Below are positions 1-8,198 of a stretch of 64,000 nucleotides of DNA, piece after piece (within the stretch, counting starts at the first letter, position 1; each line of letters begins with the position of its first letter). The DNA comes from Chitinibacter sp. SCUT-21 (lineage in GTDB: Bacteria; Pseudomonadota; Gammaproteobacteria; Burkholderiales; Chitinibacteraceae). Position numbers and translations under genes: made by a program. The notes below the pieces were generated by a model. That model was not told where the DNA came from. It saw nothing but the letters and a program-made list of their open reading frames with translations, and made no database searches. The DNA lies in NCBI GenBank assembly GCA_041874755.1, contig CP102611.1:1302001-1366000 (forward strand). The letters are read 5' to 3'.

Positions 1-1455
1 GCGACTGGCGTCGCGATATTGGCGACGACGTATTATTTTGGCAGCATCCATGTGCTGACCTTGGTGTTTGGCGCGAGTTTGATCGGCGTGGCGATTGATT
101 ATGGCACGCACTGCTTTGCCGATAGCCTCGGTGCTGATCAATCGTGGACGATGAGCGAGGCGGTTAAGCGGCTGCGCCCAGCGCTGTTTTACGGCGTCGC
201 GACCAGCGTAACCGGCTATTTGGCGCTGGCGATTGCGCCGTTTCCAGGCTTGCGCGAAATTGCGGTGTTTTCATCAACCGGCCTCATCGCCGCCTACCTC
301 ACCGTGGTGATGGCGTTTCCGGTTTTACTGAAACACTATCAGCCCCATACCAAGGGTATGCGCTTGACGAGCATGATTATTGACGTGTATGAGCATATAC
401 ACAGCTATAAATATCTACTGTTGCTGCTAATTCCGGCGCTATACGGTTTAAGCCAGCTGCGCGCCAACGACGATGTGCACAGCTTTTATGCGGTCGATGC
501 CAAGTTGGCGCAGATGGAGCAACGCATTAAGGCGCTGTTTGCGCATGCGCCGGAAAACCAGTTTTACCTTGTTGAAGGCCGTAGCGCCGACGAAGTCTTG
601 CAGCGTGAGCAGCAATTGCTGCAACAATTGCAACCGCTGCTCGCCTCGGAAGAAATCAGCGCGGCGCGCGCCTTGTCGCAAAACTTGCCGAGCATCGCGA
701 CACAAAACGACAATATTCGCACTTTGCAAACCGCGCTCGCCAACCCCGCTTACCGCGCTTGGTTGCAAGAGCTGGGCTTGAGCGATGCGGCGATCGCCAA
801 CGATCAAGCCGCGCTAGCCGCCGCGCAGCCGGTGAGCTTGGCACAATGGCTGGCGAGCGATTTGGGCCGCGCCGATGCGCTATTGTGGCTGGGCCAAACC
901 GAGCGCGGCTATGCTTCGCTCGTGTTGCTATCGAACATCAAAGACAAAGCCGCGCTGGCGGCGATCAAGGTCGATGGCGTGCGTTTTGTTGATCGCGTCA
1001 ATGATTTATCGGCGCTGATGGCGCGTTATCGCGATCTGGCGCTGGGCTTAACGGCGGCCTCATTACTGGCAATGTGGCTGGTGATGGCACCGCGCCACGG
1101 CTGGCAAGGCGCGTCGCTGATTATGTTGCCGTCGCTAATGGCGGCGATGGGCGCGCTGGCGCTGTTTGGCATCATAGGTATAGCGCTGAACATCTTTTCA
1201 GCCTTTGCCTTGCTGATCGTACTGGCACTGGGTATTGATTACGCGATTTTCTTTCGCGAATCGGGAGAGGAAAGCCACTGCGCGATGCTCGGCGTTTGCT
1301 TGGATTCAAGCACGACACTGCTATCGTTTGGCCTATTGGCGGCGTCCAGCCTGCCCGCCGCGCAATCGTTTGGCTTGATGGTGCTGTTTGGCATAAGCCT
1401 TGCCCTACTGTTCGCCCCGCTCGCCAGAGTGCCAGCGCCACCAAAAAATAATTAG
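1..1455 (+). CDS. MMPL/RND-family exporter, C-terminal part (5' end outside window)
   Basis: The frame is open to base 1 (A-T-G-V-A-I-L before the first possible start, a TTG at 19), so this is the 3' part of a longer gene. It encodes the second half of an RND/MMPL-type permease: a block of hydrophobic helices with 'GVAIDYGTH', a roughly 200-residue soluble loop (about residues 140-340), then a second helix block with 'LGIDYAIFF', the duplicated RND helix-4 motif. MMPL exporters sit in aryl-polyene clusters and are thought to move the lipid-linked polyene through the inner membrane. The downstream genes support that role. The gene ends 23 bases before the flavoprotein, so co-transcription is likely. 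The family is clear; the substrate is inferred from context. Confidence 0.85.
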   Translation, partial: ATGVAILATTYYFGSIHVLTLVFGASLIGVAIDYGTHCFADSLGADQSWTMSEAVKRLRPALFYGVATSVTGYLALAIAPFPGLREIAVFSSTGLIAAYLTVVMAFPVLLKHYQPHTKGMRLTSMIIDVYEHIHSYKYLLLLLIPALYGLSQLRANDDVHSFYAVDAKLAQMEQRIKALFAHAPENQFYLVEGRSADEVLQREQQLLQQLQPLLASEEISAARALSQNLPSIATQNDNIRTLQTALANPAYRAWLQELGLSDAAIANDQAALAAAQPVSLAQWLASDLGRADALLWLGQTERGYASLVLLSNIKDKAALAAIKVDGVRFVDRVNDLSALMARYRDLALGLTAASLLAMWLVMAPRHGWQGASLIMLPSLMAAMGALALFGIIGIALNIFSAFALLIVLALGIDYAIFFRESGEESHCAMLGVCLDSSTTLLSFGLLAASSLPAAQSFGLMVLFGISLALLFAPLARVPAPPKNN

Positions 1456-1478
1456 CTTGTAAAAGCACAGGGAAAAAG

Positions 1479-2705
1479 ATGAACTACGAATCGGATGTGT
1501 TAATCATCGGCGCTGGCCCTTCGGGCGCGGTCGCTGGCGCTTTGCTGAATAAACAAGGCTTTAAAGTGCGCATTTTGGAGCGCCAAACCTTTCCGCGCTT
1601 TTCAATTGGCGAGAGTTTACTCGCGCACTGCCTCGATTTTCTGGCCGAAGCCGATATGCTGCGCGCCGTGCATCAAGCCGGTTTTCAATACAAAAATGGC
1701 GCGGCGTTTGCGCACGACGGCAAATACAGCGAATACAATTTTGGCGACACCTTCACAGCAGGCTACCCGTACACCTTCCAAGTGCAACGCGCGCCGTTTG
1801 ATAAGCTGCTCGCCGACGAAGCCGAGCGCCAAGGCGTGGAGATTTTGTACCAGCATGAAATCATCGCCGCCGACTTTAGCAACGAAAACCCGCTGCTAAC
1901 CGCCAAAAATGCTGCTGGTGAAGTCGCCACCTACAGCGCCCGCTTTGTGCTTGACGCCAGCGGTTTTGGCCGCACGCTGCCGCGCTTGTTGGATTTGGAA
2001 TTACCGTCCGATTTTCCGGTACGCCGCGCCGTGTTTACGCATATTGACGACAATATCGTCGCCGGTGAATTTGATCGGCAAAAAATCCGCGTCACCGTGC
2101 ATCCGACCAAACCCGATATCTGGTTTTGGACGATTCCGTTTTCCAATGGCCGCAGCTCGCAAGGTGCGGTCGCATCAGCCGAGCGTTTTGCCGCTTATCC
2201 GGGCACGCCCGAGCAGCAATTGAAAGCGCTCATCGCTGAGACGCCGTGTTTGGCGCAGCTATTGCGCAACGCCGAGTGGGATACGCCAGTAAACGAGCTC
2301 AATGGCTACGCCGCGAATGTGAAAGCGATGCACGGCAAAGGTTTTGCGCTGCTCGGTAACGCCGCTGAATTTTTAGACCCGGTGTTTTCCAGCGGCGTAA
2401 CGATTGCGATGCGCTCGGCATCGATGGCGGCCAAGGTGTTGACGCGCCAATTGAACGGCGAAAGCGTCGATTGGGAAAACGAATTTGCGCAACCACTGAA
2501 ACGCGGCGTCGATACTTTCCGCACCTATGTGACAGGCTGGTACGACGGTCGTTTCCAATCGGTGATTTTCTCGCCCGATCAGCAGCCGCAAGTCAAAGCG
2601 ATGGTGTGCTCAATTTTGGCCGGCTACGCGTGGGATGAGAAAAACCCGTTCGTTGCGCAAAGCGAGCGCCGTTTGCAAACTTTGTTTGAACTATGCAGCG
2701 CATGA
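1479..2705 (+). CDS. FAD-dependent oxidoreductase, flavin-dependent-halogenase-like
   Basis: A 408-residue flavoprotein. The N-terminal 'IIGAGPSGAVAG' is the GxGxxG dinucleotide-binding fold, followed by a GESLLAH segment where halogenases carry GES-L-P. At residues 215-220 it has WFWTIP, which fits the WxWxIP signature of flavin-dependent halogenases, and K72 in 'YKNGAAF' is a candidate for the active-site lysine. Halogenase/geranylgeranyl-reductase-type flavoproteins are regular members of aryl-polyene clusters, where their reaction is unsettled. A purine-rich AGGGAAAAAG lies just before the ATG. The stop overlaps the next start (ATGA). It could be a halogenase, a hydroxylase or a saturase/desaturase; the sequence alone does not decide. 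Confidence 0.85.
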   Translation: MNYESDVLIIGAGPSGAVAGALLNKQGFKVRILERQTFPRFSIGESLLAHCLDFLAEADMLRAVHQAGFQYKNGAAFAHDGKYSEYNFGDTFTAGYPYTFQVQRAPFDKLLADEAERQGVEILYQHEIIAADFSNENPLLTAKNAAGEVATYSARFVLDASGFGRTLPRLLDLELPSDFPVRRAVFTHIDDNIVAGEFDRQKIRVTVHPTKPDIWFWTIPFSNGRSSQGAVASAERFAAYPGTPEQQLKALIAETPCLAQLLRNAEWDTPVNELNGYAANVKAMHGKGFALLGNAAEFLDPVFSSGVTIAMRSASMAAKVLTRQLNGESVDWENEFAQPLKRGVDTFRTYVTGWYDGRFQSVIFSPDQQPQVKAMVCSILAGYAWDEKNPFVAQSERRLQTLFELCSA

Positions 2706-3214
2706 AAACCGTACTGCGCTCCTTGCTATTGGCGCTAAGCTGCCTGCTGTTGCTCGCGTGCAGCACTCGCCCGACTGCGCAGTTACCGACGCTGATGCCG
2801 GTATCCGCTTTTGGCACGCTGGCGCAAAGCGAATTAGTCACGCTGACTGCGGGCGAGCAAGTATTTGCCTTCACCGCGCGCATTGAAAGCGATGGGCAAG
2901 TCTTGCAACTGGTCGCCATTACGCCGACTGGCCAGCGGCTGTTTAGCTTTACGCGGCAAGGCGACGAGCTAATCGCTGAGCCGGGCCCTTTATGGCCCAA
3001 GCGCATGCCCTTGGAAATGGTATGGCACGATTTTGAACTCACGCACGCGCAGCCCGCTGCAGCACTCGGCGCTGACTGGCAAAAAGTCATCGAAAATGGC
3101 GTTGAGCATTGGTCGTATCGCGGCCAAGCGCAGGCGCAAATTGTGCGTGAAGCCACAAAAATACAGCTACTAAAAAAGCAATATCAACTCACCATCGAGG
3201 TATTGCCTGAATGA
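2702..3214 (+). CDS. DUF3261-type outer-membrane lipoprotein of aryl-polyene cluster
   Basis: A lipoprotein of about 170 residues. A hydrophobic stretch ends in the lipobox LLAC followed by STRP, so it should be lipidated at that Cys and probably carried to the outer membrane (no Asp at +2). The start at 2702 gives an ATGA overlap with the upstream stop and a compact signal peptide; an in-frame ATG at 2693 would add three residues. Proteins of this size and position in aryl-polyene clusters belong to DUF3261; membership is inferred from context plus the lipoprotein form, since no catalytic motif is visible. A role in placing or delivering the polyene lipid in the outer membrane is likely but unproven. 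Confidence 0.75.
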   Translation: MKTVLRSLLLALSCLLLLACSTRPTAQLPTLMPVSAFGTLAQSELVTLTAGEQVFAFTARIESDGQVLQLVAITPTGQRLFSFTRQGDELIAEPGPLWPKRMPLEMVWHDFELTHAQPAAALGADWQKVIENGVEHWSYRGQAQAQIVREATKIQLLKKQYQLTIEVLPE

Positions 3215-4395
3215 GCGCATATTTGAACCATCTTGGGCTGATATCCCCCCTCGGTATCGGTCACAACGACACTATCGCGGCCTTGCTCGCGGGTACGCGT
3301 GGGCTGATTCCCGCCTGCGCAGACCTGATTGATCGCCCAAGCTGGATCGGCCAAGTGCCGGGGAAATTGCCTGCGCTGCCCGCCGAACTGGCGCGCTATC
3401 ACAGCCGCAATAATCAATTGCTGTACGCTGCAGCGATGCAAATTGACGCGCCGATTCGGCAAGCGATTGCGCAATACGGCGCGGCGCGTGTGGCGATTGT
3501 GTTGGGCACCAGCACGTCGGGCATTGCCGAGAGCGAACAGGCGATGCGCGAGCTGGAGCAAGGCCGTTTGCCGCAAGACGGATACAGCTACCAGCGCCAT
3601 GAAATGGGCGATCCGGCGCGATTTTTGGCTGATTTGTACGCCATCACAGGCCCGGCTTATGTGATTTCAACCGCATGTTCGAGCAGCGCACGTGCGCTGA
3701 TCACCGCGCGGCGATTACTGAAAATGAATCTGGCCGACGTCGTGTTATGTGGCGGCGTGGATAGCTTGTGCCGACTAACGCTAAATGGCTTTGCCGCGCT
3801 TGAATCAGTCAGCGCGCAGCCTTGTAATCCATTTCGCGCCCAGCGCGATGGCATCAATATTGGCGAAGCGGCGGCTCTGTTTATCATGAGCCGTGATGTA
3901 GGACCTGTGGCACTCGTCGGTTGCGGAGCCAGTAGCGATGCGCATCATATTTCGGCGCCACATCCGCAAGGCCACGGCGCGGCAGCGGCAATGCAGGCGG
4001 CTTTGCTCGATGCGGCACTCAAACCTGACGATATTGATTATTTAAATTTGCACGGCACGGCAACGCCGCTGAATGACGCGATGGAAAGCCAAGCTGTTAG
4101 CGATACATTCGGTCAGTATCTGCCGCCAAGCAGCTCCACCAAATCGCTAACCGGGCATACCCTAGGTGCAGCAGGCGCGCTTGAAGCGGCATTTTGCTGG
4201 CTGCTGCTGCAAGATCAGTTCAACCCCAAACACTATTTGCCGCCGCAAATTGGCGACGGTGATTTTGATCCAAATTTGCCTGCGCTAAATTGGCCGCAAG
4301 CGGGTAAAAGCTACCCACTCAAAACTGCGATGAGTAATTCATTTGCCTTTGGCGGCAATAATGTCAGCCTGATTTTTCAACGAGTTCAACCATGA
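3211..4395 (+). CDS. Beta-ketoacyl-ACP synthase (ApeO-like) of aryl-polyene pathway
   Basis: A 394-residue thiolase-fold condensing enzyme. The nucleophile Cys is in 'STACSSSARAL', the first active-site His in 'HGTATPLND', the Lys and second His in 'KSLTGHTLGAAGA', and the C-terminal 'NSFAFGGNN' loop is complete, so it should be active and is not a chain-length-factor homologue. It would extend the polyene chain with malonyl-ACP. The order ketosynthase-dehydratase-reductase-ketosynthase matches apeO-P-Q-R of described aryl-polyene clusters. ATGA overlaps on both sides indicate tight translational coupling. Confidence 0.9.
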   Translation: MSAYLNHLGLISPLGIGHNDTIAALLAGTRGLIPACADLIDRPSWIGQVPGKLPALPAELARYHSRNNQLLYAAAMQIDAPIRQAIAQYGAARVAIVLGTSTSGIAESEQAMRELEQGRLPQDGYSYQRHEMGDPARFLADLYAITGPAYVISTACSSSARALITARRLLKMNLADVVLCGGVDSLCRLTLNGFAALESVSAQPCNPFRAQRDGINIGEAAALFIMSRDVGPVALVGCGASSDAHHISAPHPQGHGAAAAMQAALLDAALKPDDIDYLNLHGTATPLNDAMESQAVSDTFGQYLPPSSSTKSLTGHTLGAAGALEAAFCWLLLQDQFNPKHYLPPQIGDGDFDPNLPALNWPQAGKSYPLKTAMSNSFAFGGNNVSLIFQRVQP

Positions 4396-4871
4396 GCACC
4401 ATTAGCAAACCGCGCTACTCACCCGCCGAAGTTTTACCGCACGCAGCGCCGATGATTTTGCTCGATGAAATCGTCGACTACGACGAACAAAGCCTGACCG
4501 CGGCCTTAACCGTACCCGCCGATGGCTTTTTTAACGATGCAGCGCTCGCCGGCGAAGTACCGGCCTATGTGGCGATTGAATATATGGCGCAAGCCGTTGC
4601 CGCGCTAAGCGGCTGTCGCGCCCGCGCGCGGGGTGAAGCGCCTAAAATTGGCTTTTTACTCGGCACGCGCGCGTTTGACAGCAATGTCGCCAGCTTTAAA
4701 CCGGGCATTCGCCTTACCGTGAGCGTGAACGAAATGATTCAAGGCGATAATGGCATGGGCGTATTTGATGCCCGTGTCAGTGGCCACTTAGCCGATGGTA
4801 GCGATATTGTGGTCAGTGCCCGCATTAACGGCTTTCAGCCACCCAACCCAGAGGCTTTTTTAGCAGCATGA
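4392..4871 (+). CDS. Hotdog-fold 3-hydroxyacyl-ACP dehydratase (ApeP-like)
   Basis: A single hotdog domain of 159 residues in the FabA/FabZ superfamily. 'VLPHAAPMILLDEI' carries the expected catalytic His (compare the FabZ HR-PF region), and 'VAIEYMAQAVAAL' is the central helix with the acidic residue. It would dehydrate the 3-hydroxyacyl intermediate in each elongation round; in characterised aryl-polyene systems this protein pairs with a second hotdog dehydratase encoded elsewhere in the cluster, which is not in this window. Start and stop overlap the neighbouring genes by 4 bases, so it belongs to the same operon. Confidence 0.87.
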   Translation: MSTISKPRYSPAEVLPHAAPMILLDEIVDYDEQSLTAALTVPADGFFNDAALAGEVPAYVAIEYMAQAVAALSGCRARARGEAPKIGFLLGTRAFDSNVASFKPGIRLTVSVNEMIQGDNGMGVFDARVSGHLADGSDIVVSARINGFQPPNPEAFLAA

Positions 4872-5596
4872 ACGAGACGATTTTAATTACCGGCGCCAGC
4901 GGTGGCCTAGGGCGCGCGATGGCGCGCAAACTGGCGCAAGACGGTTTTGATTTGATTTTGCATTACCGCAACAATGAAGCGAGCGTGCGCGAGTTGCAAG
5001 ATGAAATCATCGCACTGGGGCGACAAGCACGGCTGATTTGCTTTGACGTCAGCAATCGCACCGCTACGCGGCAGGCAATTGACGCCGATGTTGAAGCACA
5101 CGGCGCACCTTACGGCGTGGTGATCAACGCGGGCATTACACGCGACACGGCATTTCCGGCGATGTCTGATGACGATTGGGATTTGGTGCTCGGTACAAAT
5201 TTAGATGGTTTTTACAACGTGCTTCATCCGCTATCCATGCCGATGGTACGCCGCCGTAAAGCGGGGCGAATTGTTGCGATAGCATCGGTGTCGGGCTTGA
5301 TCGGCAATCGCGGGCAAGTGAACTACAGCGCGGCCAAAGCTGGCCTCATTGGCGCGTGTAAAGCCTTGGCACTTGAATTGGCGAGCCGCAAAATCACGGT
5401 GAACTGCGTTGCACCCGGCTTGATTGAAACCGAGATGGTTGACGATTTACCTGCGCTGGACGACATCAAAAAAATGATCCCAATGGCGCGCATGGGCCGA
5501 CCTGAAGAAGTGGCCGCTGCGGTGAGTTACCTAATGAGCGAAGGTGCGGCGTATACCACACGGCAAGTTATTTCGGTCAATGGTGGCTTGTGCTAA
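4868..5596 (+). CDS. fabG: 3-oxoacyl-ACP reductase, SDR family (FabG/ApeQ-like)
   Basis: A classical short-chain dehydrogenase of 242 residues. The cofactor-binding glycine motif TGASGGLG is at residues 8-15, NAG lies in the middle, Ser in 'IASVSGL', and the catalytic YSAAK gives the Tyr-x-x-x-Lys pair. The ending 'ISVNGGLC' is typical for FabG. It would reduce the 3-oxoacyl-ACP made by the ketosynthases with NADPH during polyene extension. It overlaps the dehydratase gene (ATGA) and is separated from the last ketosynthase by 81 bases. Being inside the cluster, it is more likely the dedicated ApeQ-type reductase than the housekeeping FabG. Confidence 0.9.
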   Translation: MNETILITGASGGLGRAMARKLAQDGFDLILHYRNNEASVRELQDEIIALGRQARLICFDVSNRTATRQAIDADVEAHGAPYGVVINAGITRDTAFPAMSDDDWDLVLGTNLDGFYNVLHPLSMPMVRRRKAGRIVAIASVSGLIGNRGQVNYSAAKAGLIGACKALALELASRKITVNCVAPGLIETEMVDDLPALDDIKKMIPMARMGRPEEVAAAVSYLMSEGAAYTTRQVISVNGGLC

Positions 5597-5677
5597 GCGC
5601 ACCATCGGCTGAACCCGAACCGCTGAACATCATTCATCAGGTAAAATGTGAACCATGACACAAAGCCAGAATTTGCT

Positions 5678-6919
5678 ATGAAACGCGTCGTTGTTACCGG
5701 CATGGCCGGCATTACCTCTTTAGGCTCAGATTGGGCAACGATCGCCAGCGCGATGCGCGCGGGTCAAACTGGCATTCGCCGTATTGATGAGTGGGCGCAA
5801 TATCGCGATTTAAACACCCAAATCGCAGGACCTGTACTCGATTTTGCGCTGCCAGCCCATTACACGCGCAAGCACACCCGCTCGATGGGGCGAATCGCGC
5901 AAATGGCCGTCTACGCCACCGAGTGCGCATTAAATGATGCGGGTTTATTGGGTAATCCCATCATTCAAGACGGGCGGATGGGCGTGGCTTATGGTTCATC
6001 AACAGGAAGTACCGAAGCGATTCAGGCCTTTGGCTATTCCTTGCTCGAAAAAGACGTCAACGGCCTGAACGCCAATTCCTATTTACGGATGATGAGCCAC
6101 ACTTCAGCGGTAAATATTGGCGTGTACTTTGGCTTGAAAGGTCGCGTGATTCCAACGTCGAGCGCCTGTACATCGGGCAGCCAAGGGATTGGTTACGCGT
6201 ATGAAGCGATTAAATACGGCCAGCAAAAATTGATGGTTGCCGGCGGCGCCGAAGAGCTGTGCCCAACCGAGGCGATGGTGTTTGATACGCTGTACGCCAC
6301 CAGTACAAAAAATGACGCGCCGCACACCACGCCGCGCCCGTTCGATCAAGACCGCGATGGTTTGGTGATTGGTGAAGGCGCTGGGACGCTGATTTTGGAA
6401 GAGCTGGAACACGCACTGGCGCGCGGCGCGCATATCCACGCCGAAATTGTTGGTTTTGCCTGTAATTCGGACGGCGCGCACGTCACACGCCCCGAATCAG
6501 CGACGATGGAAGTCGCAATGCGCCTCGCGCTCGATAATGCTGAACTCAAAGCCAGCGATATTGGCTACGTTAACGCGCATGGCACAGCCACCGAGCAAGG
6601 CGATATTGCCGAGAGCCAAGCTACGCATCGCGTGTTTGGCGAGCAAATGCCGGTGAGCTCGCTCAAAGGCTATTTTGGCCATACTTTGGGCGCTTGTGGC
6701 GCACTCGAAGCTTGGCTAACGATTGAAATGCTCAATGGCGGTTGGTTTGCCGGCAATGTGAATTTGGATACGCTAGATCCTGCCTGTGGCACCTTGGACT
6801 ATTTGCCATTGGCCGGGCGTGAAATTCAATGCGTGCATGTGATGAGCAATAATTTTGCGTTTGGTGGCATTAATACTTCGCTGATTTTCCGCCGCTGGCC
6901 ACACGCTGATTCGGCTTGA
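5678..6919 (+). CDS. Beta-ketoacyl-ACP synthase II-like (FabF/ApeR-like)
   Basis: A condensing enzyme of 413 residues from the chosen ATG (start MKRVVVTGMAG, the usual FabF beginning). Cys in 'SSACTSGSQGIG', His in 'HGTATEQGD', Lys-His in 'SLKGYFGHTLGA' and the 'NNFAFGGIN' loop are all present. A GTG at 5648 would add ten residues and has an AGG at a fair distance, so it cannot be excluded. It likely does the starter or early condensation, or is the cluster's second elongating synthase. It closes the plus-strand operon and converges with a methyltransferase; no terminator hairpin was seen in the 19-base gap. Confidence 0.88.
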   Translation: MKRVVVTGMAGITSLGSDWATIASAMRAGQTGIRRIDEWAQYRDLNTQIAGPVLDFALPAHYTRKHTRSMGRIAQMAVYATECALNDAGLLGNPIIQDGRMGVAYGSSTGSTEAIQAFGYSLLEKDVNGLNANSYLRMMSHTSAVNIGVYFGLKGRVIPTSSACTSGSQGIGYAYEAIKYGQQKLMVAGGAEELCPTEAMVFDTLYATSTKNDAPHTTPRPFDQDRDGLVIGEGAGTLILEELEHALARGAHIHAEIVGFACNSDGAHVTRPESATMEVAMRLALDNAELKASDIGYVNAHGTATEQGDIAESQATHRVFGEQMPVSSLKGYFGHTLGACGALEAWLTIEMLNGGWFAGNVNLDTLDPACGTLDYLPLAGREIQCVHVMSNNFAFGGINTSLIFRRWPHADSA

Positions 6920-6938
6920 GCGCAGCCTGAATTTAAAC

Positions 6939-8003
6939 TTAAGTACCATTTTTCTGAAATTGCAGCAGCGTGTGAGACAGGCCAAGCCCATCCCAGCTTT
7001 GAGTTAAAGCAAAACCCGCCTGCTCAGCGCAAGCAATGTATTCAGTGGCACGATAAATCTTGCTATTCCCGCTCGCCATACACGTAAAGTACGGCGAGGT
7101 GTTGATTAGGCAAAATGCAGCAATATCGTATTGCTGCCTATCCCAAAAGGTATCCAGAATAAACAGCTTGCCGCCAGCACTTAGCGCATTGGCTGCTCGT
7201 TCTAAGATTTTGCCAATTTCAGCCAACGAAAAACACGAAAGAAATTGGCTCATCCAAATCGCATCGTGCCCTTTGGGAAAAGCCAAATCGGCTGCGAGCA
7301 AATCACGCGGCGCCAGCGAGACGCGCCCTAAAAAACCAGCTTGTTCTAAGTTCTTTTGCGCCACATTTAATTGAATGGGCAAATCTACCAAAGTGAGCTC
7401 TACATCGCTGTTGTAGCGCAAACACTGCAACGCCCACTTGCCAGTATTGGCCCCAACATCCATTAAACGCTGCGGCGCAGCAGCAAAAACTTTCGCTAAG
7501 GCATCGGGGAATGCCGAATCTGAATAAAAGTGATCAAACTCAAACCACGAGGTTTTTGCCGGCTCCGGCAAATCAGATAAGCCCTCGTATATCGTTTTCC
7601 AAGGCCCTAAATGCGCTAAGCCCAATGGCTCTTCTGCATCTAAAGATTGCTCAAGTTCAAACAAGCCCTGCCAACACACATCATTAATGTAATTAAAATT
7701 AACTTGGGTCAATTTATCATTGACTAACATATAGCCAATTTTTTCGAGGCGCCAGCAATTATCTTCCATGGCGACTACACCCGCTGATAAGCAGCTCTCG
7801 AGGAGTGTGTGGAGTGCATAAACGCTAATCTGATGTTTTTCAATCAGCTGATCACTACTCATCGCCCCCTGAGCAAGACTATTTAACAAGCCTTTTTTCC
7901 AAGCAATGCGAACACATTGAAAAACAACCGGACCAAATGCGATTTTTTGCGCTTCGTATCGAGCTTGAAAGGCGGTTAATTCTGCTATAAATTTTTTCTT
8001 CAT
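6939..8003 (-). CDS. Class I SAM-dependent methyltransferase (O-methyltransferase type)
   Basis: A 354-residue protein with a helical N-terminal dimerisation/winged-helix part (residues 1-110, 'GPVVFQCVRIAWKKGLL') and a C-terminal Rossmann methyltransferase domain. Motif I is 'LMDVGANTGKWAL'; the acidic end of strand 2 is in 'VELTLVDLP'. This arrangement fits Methyltransf_2-type small-molecule O-methyltransferases. Aryl-polyene head groups are often methylated and clusters often hold such an enzyme, so it may act on the same product although it lies on the opposite strand, converging with the last ketosynthase. It has its own upstream region (8004-8198, AT-rich). The substrate is inferred only from position. 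Confidence 0.78.
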   Translation of the reverse strand: MKKKFIAELTAFQARYEAQKIAFGPVVFQCVRIAWKKGLLNSLAQGAMSSDQLIEKHQISVYALHTLLESCLSAGVVAMEDNCWRLEKIGYMLVNDKLTQVNFNYINDVCWQGLFELEQSLDAEEPLGLAHLGPWKTIYEGLSDLPEPAKTSWFEFDHFYSDSAFPDALAKVFAAAPQRLMDVGANTGKWALQCLRYNSDVELTLVDLPIQLNVAQKNLEQAGFLGRVSLAPRDLLAADLAFPKGHDAIWMSQFLSCFSLAEIGKILERAANALSAGGKLFILDTFWDRQQYDIAAFCLINTSPYFTCMASGNSKIYRATEYIACAEQAGFALTQSWDGLGLSHTLLQFQKNGT

Positions 8004-8198
8004 CTGCGTTTATGGTTTGATTTTGCTATCAAGTAGGCAAATTAATATACCACCTAGATTTTAACATTAGATTCATCCAATTATTTTAAAACCACAGCAA
8101 AGTCACGATTAGAAAATCAAGTAATTGCAACGCAATTCACTTTATTAAAGCGTAACTAGAAATATAAGGAGTGGTACAAATAGCGGAGTAGTCAAACT

